A stretch of 64,000 nt of DNA, from assembly GCA_029379385.1 (NCBI GenBank), contig CM055612.1, positions 2,294,001 to 2,358,000 on the forward strand, in the 5' to 3' direction. The stretch comes from Quillaja saponaria (Eukaryota; Streptophyta; Magnoliopsida; Fabales; Quillajaceae). Shown piece by piece: positions 23,221-36,605 of this stretch. Under the pieces are notes generated by a model. That model was not told the origin of the DNA, ran no database searches, and saw only the letters and a program-made list of their open reading frames with translations. Position 1 is the first letter of the stretch. Every line of letters starts with the position of its first letter. Both the position numbers and the translations under genes were made by a program.

Positions 23221-25346
23221 ATGCACAGGAGGACACATTGGATTCCACCAAGCCATTCTCAAGGCTGGCAAGAAAATTGGGCTCGCCTTATAGCTCCCCT
23301 AACCATATGGATATGTGGCATGTAATTTTTCATCTTTTATGGCAATATCCCTTCCGTTGGGCCATCATTTTGAAACATTGCACACAATTTTTTGTTTTGC
23401 AGTTTCAGTTAGCCTCCGATATGGGTACTATGGGGATCGCCAAGTGGTTCTTGGGCCAAGCTCATCGCGTTTAATGAAGGCAAGCTCTGTTTTTGTGGAG
23501 CAAATTGAAGCAACAAATGATTATAACAATGGGGTTTTGCTTTATTCATTCTCTGAGAAACCTGAATTGAGCTGCCAGGCAAATTGGAGTGTCTCAAACT
23601 TCTTAATTGTTACACCATACAGTCACAAGGTAAATTGAAATTCAATGATTTCATTTTTCAAATCATATTCAGTAAATTGGCTGAAGAGTTTCAACTTTAA
23701 TTTCCAGGGGTTTTCATTGTGGTTAAACAAGGGTTCTAAGATCAATATGAGGTGGGAAGCTCAGACAAGTACTTTAAATCAAACAGAAGTGGTTGTTATA
23801 AAAGGTAATTCTAGTTTACTTCCTTTTTTGCTTACTCTCGTTCAATATGAACATTAGTCTTTTTCAAGCTATAGATTTTTACTTTTTTCACAGGAGAAAG
23901 AAAGTATGAGACATTGCAGCCTAAGAGAAAGATTTCCCCAGATGATTTTGATCTTAGCGAGCCTATAACCGGTATTTGATCTATTTACTCAAAGATAAAT
24001 GCTTGAGTTTTGTGTATAAAACATAACAGATTTTGATAACCAGCTAATTTCAGAGTCCATGTCAGTATAAAAAGTTATAGCCCTAGATTAAGTTGCAGCT
24101 GTAAATCGGAAACTACCATTTTGTGTTCTTTTTTTCCGGATTAATAGTTTGGGTTTAAGGTTTAAACCTCCTAATCTATATCATTGTTGTCATCCTTATT
24201 TTTCCTTATTTTTCTAGTTACTTGAAAGCAAGTCCATCGACTTAGTTATGTTGCTTTCTCATCTGAGTTTCATGTCTTATACATAGCTAACACATAGTTG
24301 AAAGCAAAGGACTGAGAAGCGGAGCCGTCTATTAGAAATAAAAGAAAGAAAATGAGATTTTATGCATTTTTGAACCAGGTGAAGAAGCTGAATACATTAT
24401 TGAGGAAGATGACAGGTACATCATTGATATTGCAAACACAAATTCCAGGAGCATAATAATGACCATGAATGCCAATGTTTCGGCAAAGGTTTACGATATT
24501 ACCAAAGCTAAGGGCATGTGCTCAAGTGCAAAAGGCATCCTGCAAGCTCAATCTTCTCTTCCCTCATACTCATTATGTCATTCTAACTACACCCCACAAT
24601 GTACAGCACAGCCTTCCCTAACCAAATATATATCTCTGTACTTATGCTAGTAAATCTGCACAGAAGAAACTCAACAGTAATTGTTTTTTACAAATGGATT
24701 ACAGGGAGATCTTGGTGGATGGCACGTTGACGTTTCTTTCATGGCACGTGTGGTGATATACATTATACTTTTAGGTATTAAGACACAAATTTGATTTGAC
24801 AAAGCCTCTAAGTTAAGTGTATCTGTGACTATAGCTATATTTATTTGCAGGATTTATTATGGTTGTTGTTCTTCTGATACTGAAATACCTTGGAGCCTGT
24901 GATGGTGATCAGACTAACAGAGTAATGGTAGACATTTATGAAACACATAGTGTAGTTGCAGCAAGGGAGGTCACTGAAACGCAGCCTATAATGCGAGAGA
25001 AACCTAATCGATTGACATATGGAACAAATGAAGAAGATGAAGAATCAGGTGCATCTAGTAGCTCTTCAGAGGAGTTATATGATGAAAAATTGTGTGTCAT
25101 ATGTTACGATGAACAAAGAAACTGCTTCTTTGTTCCTTGTGGCCATTGTGCCACTTGTTATGACTGTGCTCAGAGGTACATAATATGTAACAAAAGAAGT
25201 TTGTTTACTGTAACCCACATACAATAAGTTCTTGGGAGATTCATATTGAGATGCATTTTTTTTGCAGGATTATGGATGGGGAGGGGAAAGTGTGTCCGAT
25301 TTGTCGAAGGCTCATCCACAAAGTGAGAAGATTATTCAACAGTTAA
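23221..25346 (+). CDS. APD-type RING E3 ubiquitin ligase, with one apparent frameshift
   Basis: Exons: 23221-23314 (or -23317), 23403-23629, 23708-23804, 23894-23971, 24379-24600, 24705-24774, 24851-25175 and 25268-25346. The order is that of plant APD1-4 (Aberrant Pollen Development) ligases. A first hydrophobic segment (LIAPLTIW) and SLRYGYYGD precede a lumenal beta-rich region (SSRLMKASSVFVEQIEA, WSVSNF, WLNKGSKI). A second membrane helix (VVIYIILLGFIMVVVLLIL) and an acidic linker follow. The C-terminal RING is CVICYDEQRNCFFVPCGHC ... CPICRR. In exon 5 the frame slips by one base near 24531-24538: removing one base in AAAGGCATCC restores KGSCKLNLLFPHTHYVILTT, which joins exon 6 in phase. 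As written, the RING is not in frame with the N-terminus. It may be a young pseudogene or a sequence error. Confidence 0.85.
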
Positions 25347-27127
25347 GTTGTGAAAGGTGAAGTAGGAATGCTATGTTTATGGAGGGACCAAATTGCTTTC
25401 TTTTTACTGATCAAGCAGCTGCAGGGGAGTGACTTGCAAGGATTTGAGTCAGCTTAAAGAGTTAAGGCACAGGACTGTGCATATATACTTAGGTAGCAGA
25501 ACTGAGCCATGTTCATAGAAGATATATTACTTTTGAGTGTTTGCTAATTCTGATAGAGTTCCAATCATTTCCATTCCCTTTTTTTTATTTTTTATGTTAA
25601 TACATAAAAGGTAACAATCAATCACCAATCTCCAGGAAGACTTCCCTAGAAGATTAGGAGGGTCCTTCAGAAACCAAACTATTATTTATATGAAGAAGTC
25701 GTTTTGTCCACCTTAAGACACATCGCAGCATCACTTCTGCGAAAGGACTATCAGCTGAGGGTCCTCTAATAAAAAGTGGACATTCCGGCAAAAATCTCCT
25801 AAGTATGAAATATTATTCCTATTAGATCATAGGATGACACATGACATATTTTTATTCAGTGAACATGATTATAAATATTCTTATTTTTACGTAAGAAATG
25901 ACTTAAAAAATATTAAATATTAAATATTGTCATCACGCTTTTCAGTCATTTTTCTCCGACCTCTTAATAACTTAATCATAAGAGAGGTTTAAGGAGCTCA
26001 CAGCCAAGCCTAACTTCAGTCCACTATATAGGTATCCAGTTCGAAAACATCAGACCCTCGTCCAAGCCAACCTAAACTCAAGACCCAATGCCTAAGACAA
26101 ATCTTAAATCAATAGTTCATTTACTTAAAATTGAAAAGAGGTTATCTATGTCTGATGATGAGTGTATTGCGAATTACGTACTAAGTACTAATTACAATTA
26201 CAATTACAATAATGATGTGTTTAAATTATCTTAACATATATATTATCTAAAGAATTAGTAAAATGAAATATTAATACTTAAATCGCAAGGTGAATTTGTG
26301 ATTCACTGGAAAATATTATACTATACTTACAATAAATGGACATACTAGCTAACAATTCATACGCAAATTACTAAAATGATCAATGAGTTATCAAAAAATA
26401 TTTATGTACACATAAATTATTTGAGAATTGAGTAATTTATTATAAAATTTGTGTATTAATATAATAATTGTCAATGTTGTAAACAGTTGATAATAAAATG
26501 AATGTTAACTTGTAAATCGTCAAAATACCAATTAATTTATTATAAACATACGTAGAATTTAATATTAAAATGTGTCATAGCATATAAATGGTCAAAGTTG
26601 CCTAATATATCCATCAATTTGTTAAGAAATATCTGTTCATACAAACTGTTACTCCCCAAGTGATTTATTTGAAGCAACGAACTGTCAAACAGCAACAATG
26701 CCCAATAGGCAAAGATTAACTGAATCACACTATACATATTTTCCCGGGAAATATCAAGGTTATATACGTAATTCAACCTCTATATCTCGGACAATTGGAT
26801 AATCAGGATTCGAGAGTCTCGGTTTCACTAATAAATGACGACATAAATCACCAAATAAAGACGTGTCAATGTCTTATTGGTGCCTCCAGACCGGTTGCAA
26901 CGTCTTTTCTTCACTATTTTTATTTTTAAACCCCACAAAATGATATAAATAGAGCCACACGCTGGCACGAGGCCTCCATGTGTAGATTCACCCTCTGGCT
27001 CCGGCACCAACTCATTTATCGTAACGTTACGTAAGCCAGAGTTGCGCTCAATTCACTCTATCAGCTACTTGGGGTCGACCGGAAAATTTGCAGGCAATAT
27101 AATAATTAAACCACCGGAGGCACTATA
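25347..27127. other. Intergenic, RING gene 3' region and NRAMP promoter
   Basis: The first few hundred bases are probably the RING 3' UTR. Positions 25700-26800 are AT-rich without recognisable genes. Positions 26830-27127 are likely the promoter and 5' UTR of the NRAMP gene. The small open frames here have no recognisable content. Confidence 0.5.
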
Positions 27128-30100
27128 ATGGTTACTCAGCCGAGAGAGGACGAGTTCAAAGATAATGACAAGGATGAAGAAGCAAACCGGCTATTAACAG
27201 CCCAATCTCAGTCACTACCGTCGTCCGATGACGAGGAAGTCGCTTATGAAGCAGGGGAAAAAATTCTAATTGTCGATTTTGACTCTGCCGATGCCGTCGA
27301 TTCAACGACGGTACCGCCTTTCTCATTGAAGAAACTGTGGTTATTCACAGGGCCTGGGTTCTTGATGAGCATAGCTTTCTTGGATCCGGGAAATCTCGAA
27401 GGGGATCTACAGGCGGGAGCTATTGCAGGTTACTCGCTACTATGGCTCTTGATGTGGGCCACAATTATGGGCTTGCTGGTCCAGCTTCTCTCCGCGAGGG
27501 TTGGCGTCGCGACTGGCCGGCACCTGGCGGAGCTTTGCAGGGACGAGTATCCGACTTGGGCTAGATTAGTGTTGTGGTTTATGGCAGAGGTCGCCTTGAT
27601 TGGAGCTGATATTCAAGAGGTGATTGGGAGTGCCATTGCAATCCAAATTCTTAGCCGTGGTGTGTTGCCGCTATGGGCAGGAGTCGTTATTACCGCGTCG
27701 GATTGGTAAGCAATTGAATCTGTTATCATTATCATTGCTTTCTAAAATTCATTATCTTTTTTGTGAGTCGCACAATGGGTCATCATGTTTTATTTTTATT
27801 TCCTATGCCTGTCCTGAATTGTACAGCTTACCTTATAGCTTCAATTCTTTTTTTGTTTTGAATTATACACTTTCTTTCTTTTGTAACTTGGGACTGACTG
27901 CAATTATTGCATTAGCTTCCACTGGTAAAAATGTTCCCATTGAGCTGAAAGGAAAAGCAAGGGTTTTTATTTATAGTTTTTGGGGCGAGGATAAATCTCT
28001 GTGCAATTAGTGTATCTAAACTGTATAATATGTACTACTTATCTGTTTAGACATAAAGATAAAACTAGTATTGTTCCTCATATTTAAGCTCTTGTACACT
28101 TAGAAAACAGAAATGAAGTTTTGACTGTTACATTCTTCCCGATAATATTAGACGTGGAAGAAGTGAAATACTCCGGGAGAAGCTCTAGAGCCATTAAGTT
28201 CAATGAGCAGCATGATTCACTATCTGAAGTTGTTCAATGGCTGCACTATGGATCTAATCTGTTACATTGAAAATGAAAACTATATATTACAACTATTTGT
28301 AAGAATCGCTTAATTCTACCTGAGTGTCCCAAATAGAATCTATAAAAATGAGTAGGATTGGTAAATCTCTAAACTATAGCACTAGCTGGATTCATCTCAA
28401 AAGGACTGCAAAAGTAGTTAGATGTAGTCTTATAACTAGAACTAATTTTTACTTGGGTGGTTGTCAGTATGTGATATCAATTTTTTGAAGATCCATATTT
28501 ATCTAGATTAGTATCCAAATTGAAACCTTTTTGAGTGAAATGTTTGACTCTCTGATATGATATTAACTGTCAATCGGTTAATCCCATTAGCTCTCTCTCT
28601 CTCTATATCCTGTTGAGGACCTTTTCCTGTCTGATTTCTAATTCACTGGGCCCCTTCAGTTCTTCTAATTTTCATCAATCGCAGGTGTACACAAAGCATA
28701 TTGCTTCTGGACAAGTCAAGTCCATAAACCTTTCCTTTAGTAGGTTCCTTCTCCCATGACACGTGTTTCATTCACCTTTGCTTATTTTCAGACACCATGA
28801 TGTGTTTTTTTCTATTCCTTGCATTGAGGCATACCTCAAACTTTATGCCTTTGTTAACCATAGTTATGAAGCATTGAACACCTTAAAAAAATCAGGATTA
28901 TGAATTTGTGATTCATATGAAATAAATGAAAATTCTTTGATATCTATACTATCACTCATTCTATTAATATTAATTGCCTGAGAAGAAAGAAAGAGATATT
29001 GATTTTGAACAGCCTTTAAGAGATAGGGGTGCCCCAAGCCTAGGTCACCAATAAGTTTACAATTTATGATTTAACAAGAGCCATGCATATAGTCATCCTT
29101 TCCCACTTCCGTATTTTGAGTGATGATAATCCATCATGTTTAAATCTGATTTATTCTCTCTTTCTTTGAACAGCTTCATGTTTCTATTTCTCGAGAACTA
29201 TGGAGTGAGGAAATTAGAAGCTGTTTTTGCAGTTCTGATTGCAACTATGGCTCTTTCTTTTGCATGGATGTTTGGTGACACAAAGCCAAACGGGAAAGAA
29301 CTTTTGATGGGTAATTATAAGCTTTAATCTGGTTTTTTCCACCGTGACACCTCCAATCAAAATGGTAATATCGTTGTCACCATGCCATTTTCACAGGTTT
29401 AACAGGATTTTCATTCTTCTTTAGGTATTTTGGTTCCAAGACTTAGCTCGAAAACAATCCGCCAGGCTGTGGGAGTTGTGGGTTGTGTTATAATGCCTCA
29501 CAATGTATTCCTGCATTCTGCTTTGGTACAATCGAGAAACATTGATCCCCATAAAAAAGGCCGAGTGCAAGAGGCTCTCAACTACTACTCCATAGAGTCA
29601 ACAATTGCTCTTTCAATCACATTCATGATCAATCTTTTTGTAACTACTGTTTTTGCAAAAGGGTTTTATGGTTCGAAACAGGCCAATAGCATAGGATTAG
29701 TAAATGCAGGGCAGTACCTTGAGGAGAAGTATGGAGGAGGTCTCCTTCCAATTCTATATATATGGGGTATTGGGTTACTGGCAGCCGGACAGAGTAGCAC
29801 CATTACTGGCACGTATGCTGGGCAGTTCATAATGGGTGGTTTTCTCAACCTCCGTCTGAAGAAATGGCTGAGGGCGTTGATTACCCGAAGTTTTGCTATT
29901 GTGCCAACAATAATTGTAGCTGTTATATTTAATACATCAGAAGCTTCATTGGATGTTTTGAACGAATGGCTTAATGTGCTGCAGTCAATACAGATTCCTT
30001 TTGCACTTATTCCCCTCCTTACCTTGGTCTCCAAAGAGCAGATCATGGGGACCTTTAGAATTGGGCCTATTCTTGAGGTGAGTTCATCATACCATTTGGT

Positions 30101-31327
30101 ACATGTACTCACTTATCATCCATTGTTTGTGCCAGACATGATAAGTGAGTACATGTACCTTTTATGTTTGAAAGTTGTATTGGATCATTTATTAGACTGT
30201 TCTGCTACGATTCTAGTAGTTTTAGAAAGAATTTGTTAGCAAGGAAATAAGAAATGTGTAAGTATAAGGGTATTTAGCTTAGTCTTTTTGGCTAAAAGCA
30301 TGAAAGTCTACTATTAAGGAATAAGTTGTGTCTATCAGGTTTTATCTCAAACTGAAACGAGTCTTGTAAGATCTCTATTGGCTATGCATGCACATATTGA
30401 AAAAAATGAACATTCATTTTTTCTTGCGTTAAATTTTGTGTTCTAGACAGTAGGCAGAATGAAGCTTTGAATCTATAATTGGATCAGTAATTATAAGCAT
30501 GCATGTCTGATTTGTCTTTAGCATAAAAGTCTATTATCAAGGAAAAAGTTGTGTCTATCAGGTTTTATCTCAAAGTTACATGAGTCTTGTAAGATCTCTT
30601 TTGGCTATGCATGCATATATTGGAAAATGAAAATTCATTTTTTTCTTCTGTTAAATTTTGTATGTTATACAGTTAACAGAATGAACCTTTAATTGGATCA
30701 GTAATTATAAGCGTGCGTGTCTGATTTTGTATCCCTTTTTGTTCTTCTGTTCAATTTTTTATGCTGGACAGAATGAAATGAAGCTTTGAGTCTATAATTG
30801 GATATGTAATCGAGTGTTCAGCTCCTTTTTGGAGAGACTGAAAAGACATGCTTTTGAAAAGGGAAAAAACACTAAAAGTGTTAAGTCTGTTTCCATGGAA
30901 TGATTTTTTTCAAACTTAAAAGTGATATTTCATGTGAAGCAAGCTGCTTGGTGGCAGTTCATGTTATTGCCAAGGTCTCATGTTTTTCATATGGCAGGTA
31001 GTTGGTTTGTAATTTTTAAATTGTAATGGAATATGTCATGACTCATGGGCAGTTAACTTGACTTCCTAATGATTTCCTAAACATGTTGTTAATTTTATGT
31101 TGTAGAGGGTGGCTTGGACTGTGACTGCGCTGGTTATAGTGATTAATGGATATCTATTGTTAGATTTCCTCCTTTGTGAGGTGAAGGGCCTGCTGTTTGG
31201 TTTTGTGGTCTGCACTGGCACAGCTGCATACGTGGCATTTGTTGTATATCTGATTTCACATAGTGGTGCTCTCCCTTCTAGTTGGGTCACTCTACTACCC
31301 CAGGGGTTTCACTTTTCTGGGAATTGA
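27128..31327 (+). CDS. NRAMP3: NRAMP3-type divalent metal transporter
   Basis: Four exons (27128-27705, 29174-29310, 29425-30077, 31106-31327) join in phase into 529 residues. After an acidic N-terminus (1-65), the transport core has the metal-binding motif DPGN at 86-89 and MPHN at 262-265, plus the signature [19 protein letters not shown]. Phrases such as [35 protein letters not shown] and [20 protein letters not shown] are near-verbatim for Arabidopsis NRAMP3/4. Those proteins export iron and manganese from the vacuole by proton coupling, notably in germinating seeds. The N-terminus carries DEEANRLL, reminiscent of an acidic dileucine vacuolar sorting signal; that role is inferred. Introns are 1468, 114 and 1028 bp; the last holds a tandem repeat. 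Confidence 0.95.
30292..30810 (+). repeat. Tandem duplication within the third NRAMP intron
   Basis: A unit of about 225 bp at 30292-30519 is repeated at 30519-30735, and the distal part returns at about 30736-30810. Shared phrases include AAGTTGTGTCTATCAGGTTT, TTGGCTATGCATGCA and TAATTGGATCAGTAATTATA. The copies differ by scattered substitutions and small indels. Confidence 0.85.
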
Positions 31328-32778
31328 ATCCATAAATACATGTGTCTCAAAAACACAGTGAAGATACTGGCTACAGTGCTGCAAACTTTTCCTTTCCAAT
31401 TTTTATGAGGGTCGTTGATCTGCCCTTCAAGTTGAAGGCATTCTTTCAACGAAACCATCACTGACCTTGAGGCATGTACATTTAAGGAAGTACAACTTCA
31501 GATAGCTGAAAGCATTCAAATATATACTGCAGTTCTTTTTCAGTGACGTTCCAGAGTACCTTCCATGCAAGCAAAGATGAAGTATTCATTTTTCTACCCT
31601 GGAAGATGCGCAGAATGCAGGAAAACTTACTTTCCTGTGCCTTATTCATATATATACTATATAAAACGAACTGCTGGATCCATCTCTATGTTTACAGCTT
31701 GAGGTGTGATGTAGATTAACTGCACTCGTGTTGTTTCGAAGAAGGATGAAAAAAGAAAAAAAAGAGGGTAAGCATGTTGTATAGACCTTAGATCTAGGGA
31801 TAAGTCTGTATAGGGACATGAAGTAAATTTTGCTAGATTGATGTTGTGCCTGACACCTTTCCTCTCATGTTATAATCGCATTTGTCCTGCTACTCAGCTT
31901 GTTGAAGAGCACATGCTAAAAACTATCCAAATGCAGCAGCTGGATCAAATTGTCCTTTTCCTTTTAGCCGTGAGTGCAACTTGACAAAGCACCTTTTTGT
32001 TTATCTAATGCCTATCCTTTGATTGGAGCCAAGAATGGATTTCAAAGTTAGACTTTTCGTGAAAAATCATGGAATTTATTTAAGACTTCCCACTGAAGAA
32101 AAATTGTTTTCTTTTTCTAGGCAGAATGGACATGTAAACTGGTTCAAAGTCAAACAAGCACTTTAAATAAATCAACTTCAAAATTAACTATAAGTTGAGG
32201 ATATTACTAAACTAGTTTTGATTCCAAAATAGAGAATTAATTTCAGAATCTTAAAAGTTTATAAGTCAATTTAGACTTCAATTTTAGCCCCTCCATATGT
32301 TGTTGGCTTTTTGTTTTTCGAGGTCGTGAGAGGGGTAAGAGAGAGAAATCGGAAAGAAGTGGGGGAATATCATATAGATGAAAATGACACGCAGGACGAC
32401 AACCTTTGACGCGATTGGTCAGAGTGGAGACCCACTTTACTAGGTGGTGACAGACATCCGCCGCGTAAACACACAAATCTCAAACGTTTCGTTCCTTCAC
32501 GCATGAAAAACTTTCCGTAAATTGCATGCAGACTGAGAGTCATAGGCAGGGAGACTACTTTGTATGACTTACCATATATCTCAGTCAGTCAAGATTCAAT
32601 CCCTTATCCATCACTCGTCCAATCCAAAAGCTCCCAAATTTCACAAAATTCCTTCCTGATAATTATAGAAGTCACCCTTTTTAACATCTTTTAAAACCTT
32701 TTCTCAAAACCCTTCCTTTATTTGTTCTCTCCCACATTCACCGGCCGCCATAGCCATTTTTCTTCACCACCACCAAGG
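31328..32778. other. Intergenic, NRAMP 3' UTR and Pumilio promoter
   Basis: The early part is probably NRAMP 3' UTR. Positions 32500-32778 are C- and T-rich and probably the Pumilio 5' UTR. An open frame of about 77 codons at 32243-32476 (minus) shows no recognisable family. Confidence 0.5.
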
Positions 32779-35700
32779 ATGGAGTTCCCAGACCGATCCT
32801 TGAACAAACCTGGGTCTTCTCGTACTTATTCCTCCGTGTCTCCTGGAACAGCTATCGGCGATTCTGCTCTTCGCAGCGATGTTTCGTCTGATACATTGTC
32901 GCAAAACCCTTTTGAAAAACCCCATTTTGATCAAACCCTAGAGTCGTCTTTTGCTCTTCTCGATGTCTCCCCTTACAATCACTCGCCTTTGTATTTTCCT
33001 TGTGATTTTTCTGGTCATATTGGTAACGGGTCGGGGTTTGAGAACCCCGTTAGAGATTTCAATAGTACTGGAGTGCAGCGATTCCTTCCAAGTTCTCTGC
33101 AAGCAATCCAAGAAGGCAACATTGAGTCGCAACGGCTTGGTTTGCACAACAATATTGATGCTGCTAATGTTGGGAATATGGGGTCGGAAAATTATTCTGT
33201 GGGGAGCTCACGGAGACTTTTATATCCGACATTGGATTTTAATGAACAACCCAATTCCAATTTGAACCGGTTCTTTCCTGATTCTACTCGTTTCTTGAGA
33301 CAAAGAGAAGATGGTAGGGCTTTGCCAAATGTGCCACTTCCAAATGCGGATGCGCTGTACTCTGATTTGTCACGAAATTCATGTAGCGTGCTCAAGGGCT
33401 TGGGATGCAATAACTCGAGTATTACAAAGTCTAATGTAAATAATGGGCGTCCATATTGGTTGCAGGAGTCTTCGAATTACTTGTCTGTCAAAGATTTTCA
33501 GGGGAAGATTATGTCCCTAGCAAAGGATCAATATGGATGTCGGCTCTTGCAGAGGAAAATGGATGGCTTAACACCCGAGGAGATTGACATGATTTTCTTT
33601 AAGGTGATAGATCATGTGAATGAGTTGATGCTGGATCCATTTGGTAATTATGTCATTCAGAAGCTACTGGAAGTTTGCAGTGAAGAACAGATGACCCAAA
33701 TAATTCGAACACTGACCAAATCTGACTTTCAGTTTGTTAGCATGTGTCTTAACATGCACGGGTATGATTGTCCCCTTAGTGTTTGTTTGAAATCTGTTGT
33801 ATAATAGGGTCATTTATAGATCTTACATTTTCCTAGAATTTATTGGCTGATTGATTGTTTTTCTTCTTCACATTGGCAGAACTCGTGCTGTGCAGAAACT
33901 ATTGGATCGTGTTACCAACCAAAGGCAAATATCCCTCCTTATGTCAGCCCTCAGCCCAGGTGCTGTTGCATTGACCAAAGATATGAATGGTCATCATGTT
34001 ATCCAGCATTGCCTGAAACATTTTTCTGATGAAGATAACAAGGTATCAACTGTCCTGTTTTCTGATGTCTATTATTTTATTGTGTTATGGTGAGACTCAA
34101 GTTTTTCTCGTGTGATTTTTTGTCCTTAATTGGGTCTGCTTTTATATAGTTCTATATTTTATCTAAGCTAATACTGAGACTCTACTCTTGAAAATCAAGC
34201 TTGAGTTCAATGTTGTAGTTATTCATGATTATTGAAAATCAAGCTAATATTGAGATTATTGTTTTTACATAGTTATCTCTGTGAGAAACCGGTGTTCATG
34301 ATTGTTGATTCTGTAGCCCTTTGTTGAGTCAAACATATCCTGGATAACTCTACAATACATTTTCCCCAGCATTATAATGATAGAGAACACAGGATATTCG
34401 CTAGAACAAATGGTTTTATTGCCTTCTGTTTTAAATTAATGGGGTTTGCAGCATCCTTTAAGACATGGTATATTTAAGAATTCCTGTCAGCTTTTAGCCC
34501 TTTCCAGTGCACAGTTGATCCCAGTTTATTATTTTGATTAAAGCTATGGACTTCATCCATGAAGCTTTCCCTTTTATAGGTGAATGCATTATATGTTCTG
34601 TCCTTGTCTTCTTTTTTTTGGTGGCTTCAAAATAGTAGACGAAGGATTGATTTTTGAGAAGCTGATACCAATGCTTCCAATGTTTTCTAATATTTGTACA
34701 GCTTTTGGCATATGCTTTGAATGATTATCTGTTGTTTTGTGACCAGAGTTTCAGGTTATTTACGTTGTTCAGACTTCAGTGCTTTGTGCAAAATTGATAC
34801 TGAAGAATGAGATGTTATATTTTAATTTACCAGCTGAGTTCATATAAAGATCATTCTAGGATAATCTCAGTAGAGGAAAGATGATCAGTTAATGTTTATT
34901 AGAGAAAATGAAATGGGAATTGTTGAAAAGGTTGGAATATTGAAGATGTACAGTCATAATGAAAGGCGTCTATATAAGTTGTACATTGTCAATTATAAGT
35001 TCTTTGTAGAGTGTCCAACTATATTATCCCTTGGTAGTCTGTTATTTTAATGTTAAGATTGACTCTTAACCAGAATACTCATAGCAATAATTTCTTTTCA
35101 TTGGCTGAGTTCTGATAACTGTGATAGAATAAACTTCCGGCCATGAATTTTGCTTACAAATGAGAGCAGGACTAAGTAGAAACCCCACCTTCACCTACCC
35201 AACCCACAGGAAAGCAAAATCTTCTCAATTTTTCATAAATATCTTTTTTCTAATTCTTTCTACAAGTTTCTGAATATGAATGGAATCGATGTCCATGGAA
35301 AATGTACCAGTCCCTATTAAGAGAAGCTTGATGAAGTTGTAAATTTTCACCTCCGTATTACTATTTTTCAGGATAAATTGTAATGTATTTGTTTTTCCTT
35401 TTACATTATTGTCATTTCTAATTTTCCTGCTCATCTGATTGTCTATTTAAAAATATTAGAAAAATCTTTAGTTTCAAAAATGTTTTTCTTGGGCAAGTAG
35501 TGTGCTGTTATGCAATTTAGAGAATTCATTACTCTCACAACCTTCTAGAAGTGGGAGTAGGGACGTAGATAAAACAATATATGAACCATCTGTTAAGGAA
35601 AATTAAAAGAAGGTTTATTACTTAATGGATTTAAGGTCTGGGTCATTATCATTACAATGTTGTGGTATTCTGCCGTTATGAAATTGCTGACTCTAGACTG

Positions 35701-36605
35701 TCACTGCAGTATCTTCTTAACAAGGTGGCCAACAATTGTTTTGAGATTGCAACAGATAAAAGTGGGTGTTGTGTGCTGCAGCAATGCATTGAACGTTCTC
35801 GGGGAGAAATCAGGGAGTGTTTGGTGTCTGAGATAATAGCAAATGCATCGCTCCTTGCAGAAGACCGTTATGGGTTAGTTTCTAAACAATTGTCTGTGTT
35901 ACTTAGTCAACTCACAATCTGTGCGCTTAATGCCCTTCTTTATTAATTTTTCCTCATCTTAGCAACTACGTCTTGCAACACTTGTTGGGACTAAGGATAC
36001 CTGATGCTACAGCAAGACTATTGAGACAGCTTAATGGGAAGTATGCATCTCTCTCGTGCAATAAATATGGTAGCAATGTAGTGGAGAAGTGCTTGACGGA
36101 ATCAGGAGAGCAGCACTTTAGACATGTTATTTCTGAGTTACTTGGAAGTCCAAATGTTTCAATGCTTCTTCTGGATCCTTATGGTAACTATGTTATGCAA
36201 TCAGCACTGACACACTCTAAGGTTAGTTCATATGAATACTCCACCTTGCTATCTTCCTGTTAGATCAATACTCTAGAATCAGGGAATTTGTGCTATTATT
36301 GTAGGTCTTAGCCATTGTTTAGCCAAAGTAAGACTCCGCTTGGAGTCAAATTCAATGTCGTCGGGTAGAAGCATATGAAGTCCAATAGATTCTTATATGC
36401 TAAAGTCGTAATTGAAAAGTAAAATGTGGCTGAATCGTCAGTTTCTGGTCAGCTTTATATCCTTGTTCTAACGTTATTGTTGTTTGCTGCTAAACAGGGT
36501 TTTGTTCGTACTGCCCTACTAGAACTGGTTTGGCAAAACACTCCAGCATTGCGCAGCAACCTTTATGGAAAAAAGGTTCTCGCTCGTTTAGAGAAGCTGA
36601 AATAG
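32779..36605 (+). CDS. Pumilio/PUF RNA-binding protein (PUM7/8/12-like)
   Basis: Five exons (32779-33761, 33880-34042, 35710-35873, 35963-36221, 36498-36605) join in phase into 558 residues. I chose ATG 32779 (MEFPDRSL); upstream in-frame sequence has no other ATG. Residues 1-235 are low-complexity and Ser/Asn/Pro-rich. From about 240 on are PUF repeats with the usual cores: DQYGCRLLQRKM, DPFGNYVIQKLL, HGTRAVQKLLD, DMNGHHVIQHCL, DKSGCCVLQQCI, DRYGNYVLQHLL, NKYGSNVVEKCL and DPYGNYVMQSAL. That makes eight repeats, a complete domain. PUF proteins bind 3' UTR motifs related to UGUANAUA and control mRNA decay and translation. The short N-terminus matches the Arabidopsis PUM7-12 class rather than the long PUM1-6 class. 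The 1.67-kb second intron is the longest. Confidence 0.94.

Noticed and set aside
22943..23293. Plus-strand open frame of 116 codons upstream of the RING gene
   Set aside because: It overlaps the RING first exon in a different frame and shows no domain; the region is more likely 5' UTR.
29666..30112. Minus-strand open frame of 148 codons
   Set aside because: Antisense of NRAMP exon 3, whose plus-strand translation is strongly conserved.
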